Of a stretch of DNA of 64,000 nt, positions 50,766-59,987 are shown one piece after another. Position 1 is the first letter of the stretch. Every line of letters begins with the position of its first letter. The DNA is from Hirudinaria manillensis (Eukaryota; Annelida; Clitellata; Hirudinida; Hirudinidae). The stretch lies in assembly GCA_034509925.1 (NCBI GenBank), contig CM067533.1, positions 5,448,035 through 5,512,034 of the forward strand, read 5' to 3'. The notes beneath the pieces are model-generated. The model worked only from the letters and a program-made list of their open reading frames with translations, ran no database searches and had not been told where the DNA came from. The position numbers and the translations under genes are program-made.

Positions 50766-53700
50766 TCATCCTTGAAAAAATGATGGCGAAGTGGGTGAAT
50801 ACTTTGGTGAAGGATTGTAAACAGGTGAGGAAGGAGCATATCTTGAAGGTGACGGAGTCGAGATAGAGGTTCCAGGCGGACTGTACGATGCCGTGAAGGG
50901 AGAGTAAACTTCAGAGGAAGGCGAGTATACTGGGGTTCCGATACCAGATGAATATGCTGGAGAAAACTGACACGTCGGAGAATAAATCGAAGACGAGGGA
51001 GCGTGAACTGGTGACATGCTTCCGTATCCTGTCGGAGAAGTCGGGCTGTACTTCGCCAATGATGGGCTGACAAGGTAGTTAGGACTGTATACCGGTGAAT
51101 TGTTGGAATGTGCCGGAGAAAATTCCCCTGCAACCGGACTCAAATTTCCATTCAATGTCGGCGTGGCGCAGTTGTAAGTCGGAGTATTCAACATGTTCGA
51201 CAAAAGAGCTCCCGTACTTTCGAGTGCTTTCGTGGTAACGTCATTTGCAACCAATTCTGTAACGTCATCGTTGGTCAAATACTGATCGAACATTTTCGGA
51301 TCAATAAAGACATCAAAAGCTCCAGTACCGACTTGGGCCAACTTTCCAAGCATAACGGATTCCGATACTCCCTTGAGCGGATCGAGTTCGGCATGCGTTG
51401 CCGCCTCAACGAATATATCTAGCGTCTCCTCAAATGTTGCTCGCGATATGGGACCGGTTTCTTGTTTGTTTATCCCATGCCTTGTTATGGCCATCAGATG
51501 GCCTTTGTTAGTCATTATTTCACATAAGAGAGTTAAGTGACGGTGATTGACGTATGAGCCGTCGAATGACAAAACGGTTTGCAACTCTCTCTCGATGGTT
51601 CTTTTCGCCGCTTCTATTCCGAGAACTTCGAATGTTTCCACTATGTCGTTGCTGAAGCTGGAGGTGCAGTCGACGTGTTTCGTTCCCAGAACCTCTCTCA
51701 TCGATGATCCCTCACTTTCCAAGTACCAATTTTTAGTTATTTTTAACTTCCCATCTTCATCAACCACTGTAATTTGTTTTGTTTTTGGACTAGATTGGCA
51801 TAGGTGCACTCCCTTGATGGCAGGAATGCCTTTCAAAGACAGGTCGTTTTGCACCTGTGTGCCAAGATGTCTGAGGAATGTAACATCGTCCATTTTGTGT
51901 ATATCTTTCATTTCTTCTTCATCATCCTCTTCTTTTTCTCGAACCAACCTCAATCTCACGAGATTCTTTTCGTCGTAACTTGCCACGTCCAAATCCGACC
52001 CGTAAGCTTGGCGTATCTTTTCTTCGACGAGAGATGCCTTCATGGTTTTTCCTTGGGCGTATAATTTCTCTGGGTTCAACTTCATTCTCAGTACATAAGG
52101 TGAAAGCTTGGATGGATCGACCAAATTCATCTCGTGACAAGTGGTCACTAGTTCCAAATCTTCTTCTAGGGAGGTCGTTGAAGTATCGGGCTCGTACAAA
52201 ACTTCGGTGGATTCGATAACGTCCTTGAGAACCGTGTACGACAGGCCGTTCATGACTTCGTGTGCTTTCTCGACATCGGTGGCGGTCTCAGAGTCGAGGA
52301 ATATGGTGAAAGTCGGACATTTCGGCTTCTTGGAAACGTTGATTATTTCCTTGAGACGAGGCACTCCGAGAGTGATATTCTTCGACGAAATACCTGCATG
52401 GTGGAAGGTGTTCAGAGTCATCTGAGTTGCCGGTTCTCCCAAGGACTGTGCGGCCAACACTCCCACCATTTCTCCCGAATGAACCTGTGCCTGGGTAAAT
52501 CTTGTTTCGACTTCGTTCAATAGCCAATCGAATGCCTCCGAAGACAGGTGAAATTCTTCGGCAACTCTTTTAGAAGAGAATGTGGATCTCAACATCATAT
52601 TCATCAAACACGTGGCGCTGCTATTAGCGTAGATGCTATGTTTATCGGTGCCCTTAACGACCGTCAATTTGTTGCACAGTTCCTTCACGTCGTCTATAAC
52701 TCTGAGCGGATTCAAATTCGAAGCGCTTCTCTGATTGATCTTAAATTTCTTCTGTGCATTCCAAATCAACCTCTTTAGGTTGCACGGCAACACGATCCTG
52801 TAGTTTGCGTTCGGGAATATTTTCCTCAATTCAACTCTATCCGAACATAATTGTTCGTATTCGCCGTCAAATTTGTTCAGAGCTTGGTAATCCTTGTTGA
52901 TGTCAGAAATGACGTTTCTGGCCAAGATCCTTTTCAGCTTCCGCTCGTTGGAAGTGTCAAATTGGTATTTGTCGGCAAATTCTCGATTGCTTACCTCGAG
53001 AGAAAATGGATTCTGGGTTTCTACCCATTCGCCTGCCAATCCGTCTCCCCCGTAACAAATTTCAACCAGATGGCCTGCCTGATTCCTCACTGTTCCGTCG
53101 TAATTAACCTTAATGCTTTCCATGGCTTTGACCAACCTTCTCTGAATGTATCCGGTTTCCGACGTCTTGATGGCCGTATCTATGATTCCCTCTCTGCCTG
53201 CCATGGCATGGAAAAAGAATTCCGAGAAGTTCAGTCCGGATATGTAAGAACTCTCGACGAAACCTCTGGCCTTTGGTCCGTGATCATAAGCCACGAAATG
53301 AGAGGACGTTCTGTTCGAGATTCCGAAAGAAATTCGTTTTCCTTCCACATTTTGCTGTCCCACGCAAGCGATGATTTGGGAGATGTTATTGCTGTCTCCT
53401 TTCGAACCGGCGGCAACCATGTTATTCAAGTTATTGAATCTGGATAAGGATTTTTGTACCTGTTTACCTGCTTTATCTCTCGCTTCGTTCAACTTGACAT
53501 TGACCTTGTTCTCGTAAGTCTGCCTCATATTGCAACCGGGAAGCTTGCTCAGTCGACCGGCGTACAGATCTTCGGTTATGACTGCGATTTCGTTTTTAGC
53601 AGTCGTGATCAAATCTCTGATGTCGTTGTAAGTTCGAGTGTCGGCAATCATGTCAGATACTCCGACGGAATGGCCCTCGATAAGCAGCCATTGGTTGACT

Positions 53701-55655
53701 ACCAACTGAATGTCGCTGTAAAACTCTGCAGTCTTTTCACTTCCCTCTTCGAGATAAACCACGTGCAGCAGAGATCCCTCGGACGATCCTAGAGTTTTCT
53801 TGCAGAGGATGCCACTCAATAATTCGTCACTCTCGACGAGTACATTGGTGTCGTTCGGTGTCATCCACTTGTCTTCTTCTTCGTTAGTTCTCAAGCAGTT
53901 CACCCTTCCAGGAATGAGAACGGAGAATAACTGCTTCCCGGTCCATAGCGGCACTGGCTTCAGGATCGCAGGCTGTGGGATCATCCCGTTCCACTTTGGA
54001 AAGTGCATGAGAAGGTTCATCAGATCTTCCTTCGTTATGAACTCGTTTCTCGACGTCATCTTGTAGACTCCCGTCAAGGTGTCTTGGACGATGCCCATGA
54101 CCGGCTTGTTGGATTGAGGCGTGATGATCATCTTCGATACGGAGGCCAATTGCATAACTTCGGCTCTGGCCTCCAAACTTTGAGGAAAGTGAAGGTTCAT
54201 TTCGTCTCCGTCGAAATCTGCATTGTACGGTTTCGTGACGCTGAGGTTGAGTCTGAAAGTCGATCCCGGCATAACTTTAGCTTTGTGGCACATCATGGAC
54301 ATCTTGTGAAGTGAAGGCTGACGATTTAGGATGACTGGTTCTCCGTCTTGCAGGTGCCTTTCAACTTTGTATCCGATTTCAAGATGAATTTTGCTCGGAT
54401 CAGGATGCAATCTCAGATTGATTCGGTCTCCGTTGTAGTTTATGACGTATGTCGCGCCTGGATAGTGATCTGGTCCATTTCTCACCAGTTCGGTCAATTT
54501 CTCTTTGTTGAATGGAGTTACTATTTCAGGAAAAGTCAGCACCTGAGCGATGGCTTTCGGTACTCCGACTTCATCGATTCTGATGATTGGATCAGGAGTG
54601 ATGACCGTTCTGGCGTTGAAGTCGCTTCTTTTGCCCATCAAATTCCCCCTGACTCTGCCTTCTTTGCCTGACAATCTCTCCTTGATGGCCTTTAGCGGTC
54701 GACCAGATTTTTGCGTGGCTTTTGGCACTCCGGGCATGCTGTTATCGATCATGGTGTTAACATGGTACTCTAAAAGTTTAAAATTATCCTCCAGAATGTT
54801 TGATGCCATGCCATTCTGCTCGCTTTCCTTAAGTTGGTTGTTTGCCTTGACGATATCGGCCAGCTTATGAGTGAGATCATCTTGGCATCTTGTCGTTCCA
54901 AACGACAGCACACTAGGACGCACACAGAGCGGCAAAACAGGAAGCACGGTTGCTATCATCCATTCTGGCCTGGAGTATTTTGGGTGCAGACCGAGAATTT
55001 CGTATGACGATTCATCAATTGCCCTAAAAATTTCCATAACTTTCTCGGGGGTCAGCTTCACTGTCCTGTCTTCTAGTATACCGAGCTGAATTGATTTCTT
55101 CCAGTGAGCTGTCAACTCGAGTCTATTCCTTTTAATAAGAGTTGGTCGAACCTCCCCACAATACTCCGCTTGGCTTTCCCCTTCGATAGCATATCCACCG
55201 CAGAACCTGATCTTCTTGACGGCCTCAAGCATCAAAGTTCTTCTGTTCTTTACGTTGTTTCTCGTCTTGTTCATGATCTCCTTGAATTCTTTGTCTTTCG
55301 GGTTGATGTAAAGCCTCGAGCAGGTGAGACATATGCACTTCAAAATAGCTCTCACGTGAGGCAGATAGTGTCCGTAGAAGACCGGCTTAGCGAGATTAAT
55401 GTGGCCGAAGTGACCGGGACATTCGTTCATCTTTCCTTGGCACGTGAGACACTTGGATGTCTTGTCGACGACTCCTTGTCTCGGATCCATGATTCCACCG
55501 ATCTTCGGCTTGCCGCCTTCTGTTACCTCGGGGTATAAAATTCCGTCCGGTAAAGTGACCGACTGCTTGAGTATCTCCTCAGGACTGAGGATTGAAAACT
55601 GAATGTTGCCGATGCTTTCGTGCGAGATGTCTGCGTTCGAATACAATGATTCCAT
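50766..55655 (-). CDS. POLR2A: RNA polymerase II largest subunit RPB1, single exon, with short degenerate CTD
   Basis: Catalytic subunit of nuclear RNA polymerase II: one open frame of 1629 residues with no intron. Zinc site 1 is C69/C72/C79/H82; zinc site 2 probably C109/C112/C152/C166. The metal-A loop NADFDGDEMN is at 478-487. The bridge helix is at about 820-846 (GREGIIDTAIKTSETGYIQR). The trigger loop is at about 1069-1087 with Q1078, L1081, N1082 and H1085 all present, reading TFHHAG instead of the usual TFHYAG/TFHFAG. The foot, jaw and cleft regions continue without break up to GVSESVMLGKLAQVGTGAFD. The CTD after about residue 1505 is only about 125 residues: seven YSP units, two perfect heptad matches (KYSPTSPT, KYSPTSPS), the rest irregular, where other animals carry about 40-52 heptads. 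There is no frameshift or stop, so it looks functional. It may be a retroposed paralog or the sole RPB1; the window cannot tell. Confidence 0.97.
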   Translation of the reverse strand: MESLYSNADISHESIGNIQFSILSPEEILKQSVTLPDGILYPEVTEGGKPKIGGIMDPRQGVVDKTSKCLTCQGKMNECPGHFGHINLAKPVFYGHYLPHVRAILKCICLTCSRLYINPKDKEFKEIMNKTRNNVKNRRTLMLEAVKKIRFCGGYAIEGESQAEYCGEVRPTLIKRNRLELTAHWKKSIQLGILEDRTVKLTPEKVMEIFRAIDESSYEILGLHPKYSRPEWMIATVLPVLPLCVRPSVLSFGTTRCQDDLTHKLADIVKANNQLKESEQNGMASNILEDNFKLLEYHVNTMIDNSMPGVPKATQKSGRPLKAIKERLSGKEGRVRGNLMGKRSDFNARTVITPDPIIRIDEVGVPKAIAQVLTFPEIVTPFNKEKLTELVRNGPDHYPGATYVINYNGDRINLRLHPDPSKIHLEIGYKVERHLQDGEPVILNRQPSLHKMSMMCHKAKVMPGSTFRLNLSVTKPYNADFDGDEMNLHFPQSLEARAEVMQLASVSKMIITPQSNKPVMGIVQDTLTGVYKMTSRNEFITKEDLMNLLMHFPKWNGMIPQPAILKPVPLWTGKQLFSVLIPGRVNCLRTNEEEDKWMTPNDTNVLVESDELLSGILCKKTLGSSEGSLLHVVYLEEGSEKTAEFYSDIQLVVNQWLLIEGHSVGVSDMIADTRTYNDIRDLITTAKNEIAVITEDLYAGRLSKLPGCNMRQTYENKVNVKLNEARDKAGKQVQKSLSRFNNLNNMVAAGSKGDSNNISQIIACVGQQNVEGKRISFGISNRTSSHFVAYDHGPKARGFVESSYISGLNFSEFFFHAMAGREGIIDTAIKTSETGYIQRRLVKAMESIKVNYDGTVRNQAGHLVEICYGGDGLAGEWVETQNPFSLEVSNREFADKYQFDTSNERKLKRILARNVISDINKDYQALNKFDGEYEQLCSDRVELRKIFPNANYRIVLPCNLKRLIWNAQKKFKINQRSASNLNPLRVIDDVKELCNKLTVVKGTDKHSIYANSSATCLMNMMLRSTFSSKRVAEEFHLSSEAFDWLLNEVETRFTQAQVHSGEMVGVLAAQSLGEPATQMTLNTFHHAGISSKNITLGVPRLKEIINVSKKPKCPTFTIFLDSETATDVEKAHEVMNGLSYTVLKDVIESTEVLYEPDTSTTSLEEDLELVTTCHEMNLVDPSKLSPYVLRMKLNPEKLYAQGKTMKASLVEEKIRQAYGSDLDVASYDEKNLVRLRLVREKEEDDEEEMKDIHKMDDVTFLRHLGTQVQNDLSLKGIPAIKGVHLCQSSPKTKQITVVDEDGKLKITKNWYLESEGSSMREVLGTKHVDCTSSFSNDIVETFEVLGIEAAKRTIERELQTVLSFDGSYVNHRHLTLLCEIMTNKGHLMAITRHGINKQETGPISRATFEETLDIFVEAATHAELDPLKGVSESVMLGKLAQVGTGAFDVFIDPKMFDQYLTNDDVTELVANDVTTKALESTGALLSNMLNTPTYNCATPTLNGNLSPVAGEFSPAHSNNSPVYSPNYLVSPSLAKYSPTSPTGYGSMSPVHAPSSSIYSPTCQFSPAYSSGIGTPVYSPSSEVYSPFTASYSPPGTSISTPSPSRYAPSSPVYNPSPKYSPTSPSFFQG
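50769..51143 (-). other. degenerate C-terminal domain (CTD) of the RPB1 gene
   Basis: Codes residues about 1505-1629. Serine-proline pairs stay frequent (SPVYSPNY, SIYSPTCQFSPAYSS, EVYSPF, ASYSPP, SRYAPSSPVYNPSPKYSPTS), but spacing and the Tyr1/Thr4/Ser7 positions have drifted. The last heptad is followed by FFQG, not the acidic end typical of animal RPB1. Confidence 0.85.
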
Positions 55656-56420
55656 TTTTTTGCTGCTCTTTGAAAGAATATGTTGCTATATCTTATTGTT
55701 TACTCTTTTTACTTTTTAACTACTTGATATTAATTGATATTACTTGCTGAGAGTGATTGACAACTAACATGGTTTGCACAGTCCTTCGCTAGAAAGATTC
55801 TTTATATTAAAAAAACTTAATTAGTTAATTTAATTAAATTTTCCCTAAAATAGTAAAAAATCTTGAAATAATAGCTAAAAATAAATATAGGGATGTATTT
55901 AATATTCTAATAATCATTAAAAATAATATATTTAAATGGTAAAAAACTAATTTAATTAGCGGTCATTCAATATTTATGTCATTATTATATTTCATTCGGT
56001 AGGCGAAAACATTTATATGTTATTAGCGATGATGATAATTCGTAATACATTTCATAAATTTGGCATAAATTTGAAGCATAATTTTCATTAGTGATTCTTA
56101 ACTTTCTCGGCAATGGTTACTAACGGGTTAACAGATGTTTTTGACCGTCATTATCACAGGTAACTGTCCTGGCTCTGTAATGCTAAGATTATTAGTTTAG
56201 TAAACATTTGGTTTCAAAGTTTTAAGCTGTCAGAATAAAATACTCCTTCGTTGCTTTTACTTGACATTTCGATGCTGGCGATGCTGTGATTCTTATGGTA
56301 AGAAATTTAAAAGCAAGTAAAAAATAAATGTTAACCATTATCAGTCTCGATGTAATTGTATCTTTGCATCTTCCCAGAAAAGATGAAATAAGCTTTGCGG
56401 TCTGACCGAAATCAACGGGA

Positions 56421-56529
56421 TAGGGCTAGGGATAAGGATAGGGTTAGTGGTAGGGTAAGGGTTAGGGTTATCACTTAGTTTTATGATTTAGGGTTGTGAC
56501 CTAGGGTTAACAATTAGGGTTAGGGCTAT
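56421..56529 (+). repeat. degenerate telomere-like (TTAGGG) block
   Basis: About 110 bp with many AGGGTTAG/AGGGATA/TAGGGTAAGG units, including GGTAAGGGTTAGGGTTA. It is diverged rather than a clean telomeric array and lies about 770 bp upstream of the RPB1 start codon. Confidence 0.7.
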
Positions 56530-56620
56530 GGTCTTTCACCATCACCATTTTCCCCCAATTTTTTCACCATCACCATTTTTTCACGATCACCATATTTTCA
56601 CCATTTTTTCACCATCACGT
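56530..56620 (+). repeat. CACCAT/CATTTTTTCACC tandem repeat
   Basis: Five or so imperfect copies of TCACCATCACCATTTTTTCA directly after the telomere-like block. Confidence 0.8.
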
Positions 56621-56885
56621 TCAAGACAGTGCAGGGCGAAGCTGGAGCGTTGGATTCGCAAGTGTGATGCAAGCGTGCGATCGGCTAGACAACGAGATCC
56701 GCCGAAAGAAGATGCGGCAGCCAACGATTTTGAGAGCTTTAGACTGAGCTGATGGGTTGACTTGGGAAAATAAATTTTATTCGATAAAATAAGTCCGTTT
56801 TTACAATCTCTCGTTACTATGCCACTCTCGCTATTATGCCACTTTTTCTCGGTCCCGGGTGGCATAGTAGCGTGATTTGACTGTA
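56620..56885 (+). mobile_element. 3' remnant of a pogo/Tigger-like (Tc1/mariner superfamily) DNA transposon
   Basis: A frame reads QACDRLDNEIRRKKMRQPTI followed by a stop, resembling the C-termini of pogo/Tigger transposases. Downstream, the reverse complement of 56883 inward begins CAGTCAAATCACGCTACTAT and carries three GGCATAGTAGCG-like subterminal repeats, ending at a TA dinucleotide, as at pogo-type inverted termini. The left half and matching left terminus are not found, so the copy is truncated. Confidence 0.5.
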
Positions 56886-57595
56886 GTCCGTTCAATTTTT
56901 GCTGGAATGCCTGGATTTGTAATCGCTTTCTAACTTTAAATCACTCTCTGAGCTCATATTTAAAATAATTATCATTCCTTTGGCGCAATACGAATTTTTT
57001 CTTTATCAGAACTTGATTTACTGAAACTGGATATGAGTAACATCTTTATTTTAATAATTATTTTAAGAACCAATTTAGACTGTAACAGGATGGTTTTTTG
57101 TTATGTTAAAAATTCCCGACACAAGCTTCTCGCGATACACCAGTTATGGAGCTGTTTTAGAGTGCCATAGTATACTAATTCCAGAGAACGACTTTACATT
57201 GTTGACAATTCCATCCAAACCAGGGTTGATTTGAAATACAGCGTATCGAATTCTGTTCTTGCTCCAAAAAGTAAGAAATTTGAGCGCTCAGTGAAGGCAC
57301 TTCTTGATCGATTATTGTTTGATTACTTTATGTCCGTGGTGGTATAGGCTGGATATTGGAAACAGCATCTTGGAGGTTAAAAAGACCTCAATAGAAACAT
57401 TATAGAAACAATAAAACGCTGGAAGAAGCAGTTATAATCAGTTTCAACAAATAAATAATCACAACTTAAAATATTAAACATCATATTTCATAAATGTTTA
57501 TAAAGTTTCATGTTTATTTTGATAAGTAATTTGCATTTCTAATTCGACATGGAATTTCTGGATAAATGATGCAAATAATTGGTTGGATATGGTTT

Positions 57596-59481
57596 TCAAC
57601 AATTTTTTAAGCACATCTCAACGTAGGCTTCCACTTCTCTGAGAGTTGACGGCTCGATGGTATCGAAATTTAGCTCTATCTCATCAATGCCGGAATACGT
57701 CAATGAAGAATCCCTTGATTCTAGAAATCTAACAATTTCTCCCAGATCGTATTCTTGAAAGTTAATGCACGTTAAATTTGTATTCCCAATAATAAAAAAA
57801 AACAGTGATAGATTAAATTCGATTTGGTATATCTCTGCAAGACCTTAACTAAAAATATTGCAAGAAACAATCTCAATTAACACCCACCAGGAAGCCTGTA
57901 GATGTCCAGACCGAGTTGTCTCTTTTCCTCGTAAGTCATCGGCTTGCTGTTGCCCCCTCCACTGCTGTCAGTGATAAACTTCTCCTGCGTTGAAGAATGC
58001 ACTTGTTGCAGACTGTTGCGCTGTTGTAGACTGTTGATGGATTGTTGGCCCAACATCTGGTCGCTTGAATTTTGCAGATAGTGATGCTTTGACAATTCCT
58101 TGTCATTGTTTGGCAAACTTTTGTTTGAAGCATCCATGACGTTTTGACCACAAAATTGCTCCGTGGTATAATTTTGTTGGTTTTTTGTAGGAGATTTTTC
58201 TTCTCCTTTCTTATTTTGTGATTTCAGGACATGTTCTTTAGTCAACCAATCCAATTCTTCTTGAATAGTTTTGAGCTTTGTTGTTAAAAAATAATTTTGG
58301 CCTCAATTAAACGGAATGAAGATGACGATAATAATAAAAGCAGTGATATTGACAAAGTGAATTTATATAGCACCATAAGGGTGGGCATATGGAGTGTTTA
58401 GATCATTTATGAATTGAAGTCTCACACAAGCGCTTTGTGGCAGGATCGCCACCCCACCCGCACTCCGAACATTAAAGTTTATATATTAATAGTCTGCTCA
58501 CGTGATCACCCAATGGCATAACTAGATCAAGGAGTTAAGGTAGAAACAGTAAAAGATAAAAACCTGTTCGTGAAGCTCCTTGAGCCTCCTCTCTCGCTCC
58601 TCCTCGCCATTGTTTCCGTCGTCGTTTGTCTCTTCAAATCGGGACTGAAAGTTTGATCCAACCTTTGTTTCCAAAAGGGCTTCATTCGTCTGAGGTTGAC
58701 CATGCATCGGTATGTGTGCACACGTGATCTCTAAACCGTCCTGTTCGTGCAGAACATTGGATAAATGTGGTAAACAGACTTAACGATCCACCAATGTATT
58801 GGAAGATCTAGAACATTTTGGCGTGGAAGAGGGAACAAAGTTTGGAAAAAGGCAAGCAATTTAACGACGGGAATTGTCAAGGTCGAGTTAAGCGTATGAA
58901 ATTATTAAATTCTATTTATTTCTATTAAGCCTCGACCTGTCGCAAAACTCGAAAAACGAGTGGGTTCGATTGATGCTGACTACAAGCATATTCAACTTTA
59001 ACATTTTGTAAATTTTGAATAAAAATTAGTTATGCAAATTAAATCCTCTCTAAAATAAACAAAATATTGACCTTATTGAGTGTCCCTGCATCCAATGGTG
59101 CCGTTATGAGTTCCTGATCATCTGGGCTCTCAGGCCGCCAGACGGGCCAAACACATACCTGTATCAAACAAACATATCGCCTAAGTTCGACAAGTTCATT
59201 GCTTTATAAAGCACTTCTATCTTGAAACGTGATCATGTTAATTATAATTTATTATGCTTAAGATACTATAATCAAGAATACAAATACAAGGTGGGATTCT
59301 CGATTGCTCGAAATTAGCCTAAACTTGGATCTAATGTACAATTCAGTTTTATAAAACAATCAAAATTCGCAGAATCCAGAAGTCTGACTTGACTTACAGC
59401 CAATTTTTTAAGGGTCTCCTCGCAATTCTTTAGTAGGGTCATCCTAAGAACCACCGGCGAAGTATGGCAGGGTACACCCAT
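57596..59481 (-). CDS. truncated BET-family paralog (partial bromodomain 2 plus ET domain), about 5 exons
   Basis: Each segment matches the complete BET gene at 40.8-46.1 kb. About 59481-59399 (MTLLKNCEETLKKLA) matches the segment before bromodomain 2. About 59160-59072 (PESPDDQELITAPLDAGTLN) is a diverged, shortened first half of bromodomain 2. About 58740-58562 (HIPMHGQ, QSRFEETNDDGNNGEEERER) matches the acidic linker. About 58274-57891 ([20 protein letters not shown]) and about 57755-57596 (LREVEAYVEMCLKN, then stop) form an ET domain. Bromodomain 1 and the second half of bromodomain 2, with its acetyl-lysine Asn, are missing, so histone reading is probably lost while ET-mediated protein binding may remain. 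Frames are open and splice sites plausible, giving about 300 residues. It could be a functional decoy or a decaying duplicate. Confidence 0.72.
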
Positions 59482-59987
59482 TTTGATAGCGGATCAGCAA
59501 ATTAGAAAGAATATGAACATTAATTTACAAATTAATTCAACTTTTTAAAACACGCTTTTCCAATAATATATACATATATATGTATTTTCTAGTTCAATAT
59601 TTCATAGATATTAATTTTATTCATTTTATAGAAAGTAACATTTGTGTAAATTTGAAATATTTTGAATAATATTCAGAGGATATTCAATTAGTTGGAATTA
59701 GTTTTTCACTTGTAAATATAAACGTATTGTTGTGGGCTGATTTTTTTAGGTTAAACTACTCCCAAGACTATTACGTAAAGAATATAATTATGAATAACGT
59801 TTGTCAGAGCTATCCAATAGATTCGATCTAAGCATGGAGGATTCAGGCTAAGTATAATAATGGAATTGTTCAAGCGTGCCGTATTCTAAAAATAACGCCA
59901 CATGAATCACACAAGCATGTCTAATTTAGATTCCAGGACCTAACCCAAAGATTGGACTTCAGCGAAAGTTGACTTTATTTCGAGAAA
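59482..59987. promoter_or_regulatory. divergent intergenic region
   Basis: About 500 bp between the truncated BET gene (-) and the membrane-protein gene (+), AT-rich. No defined motif was seen. Confidence 0.4.

Larger units (their letters stand above)
55656..57595. other. intergenic between RPB1 and the truncated BET gene; repeats and transposon remnant
   Basis: Upstream flank of RPB1. It holds the telomere-like block, CACCAT repeats and a pogo/Tigger-like fragment listed separately. No other gene was recognised. Confidence 0.5.

Noticed and set aside
51108..55538. Many open frames on the plus strand opposite RPB1
   Set aside because: They are shadows of the conserved minus-strand RPB1 frame; none has family resemblance.
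50766..55655. Giant-virus origin of the short-CTD RPB1
   Set aside because: Residue-level agreement is with animal RPB1 throughout, heptad remnants are present, and the neighbour is TFIIF-beta, which such viruses are not known to carry.
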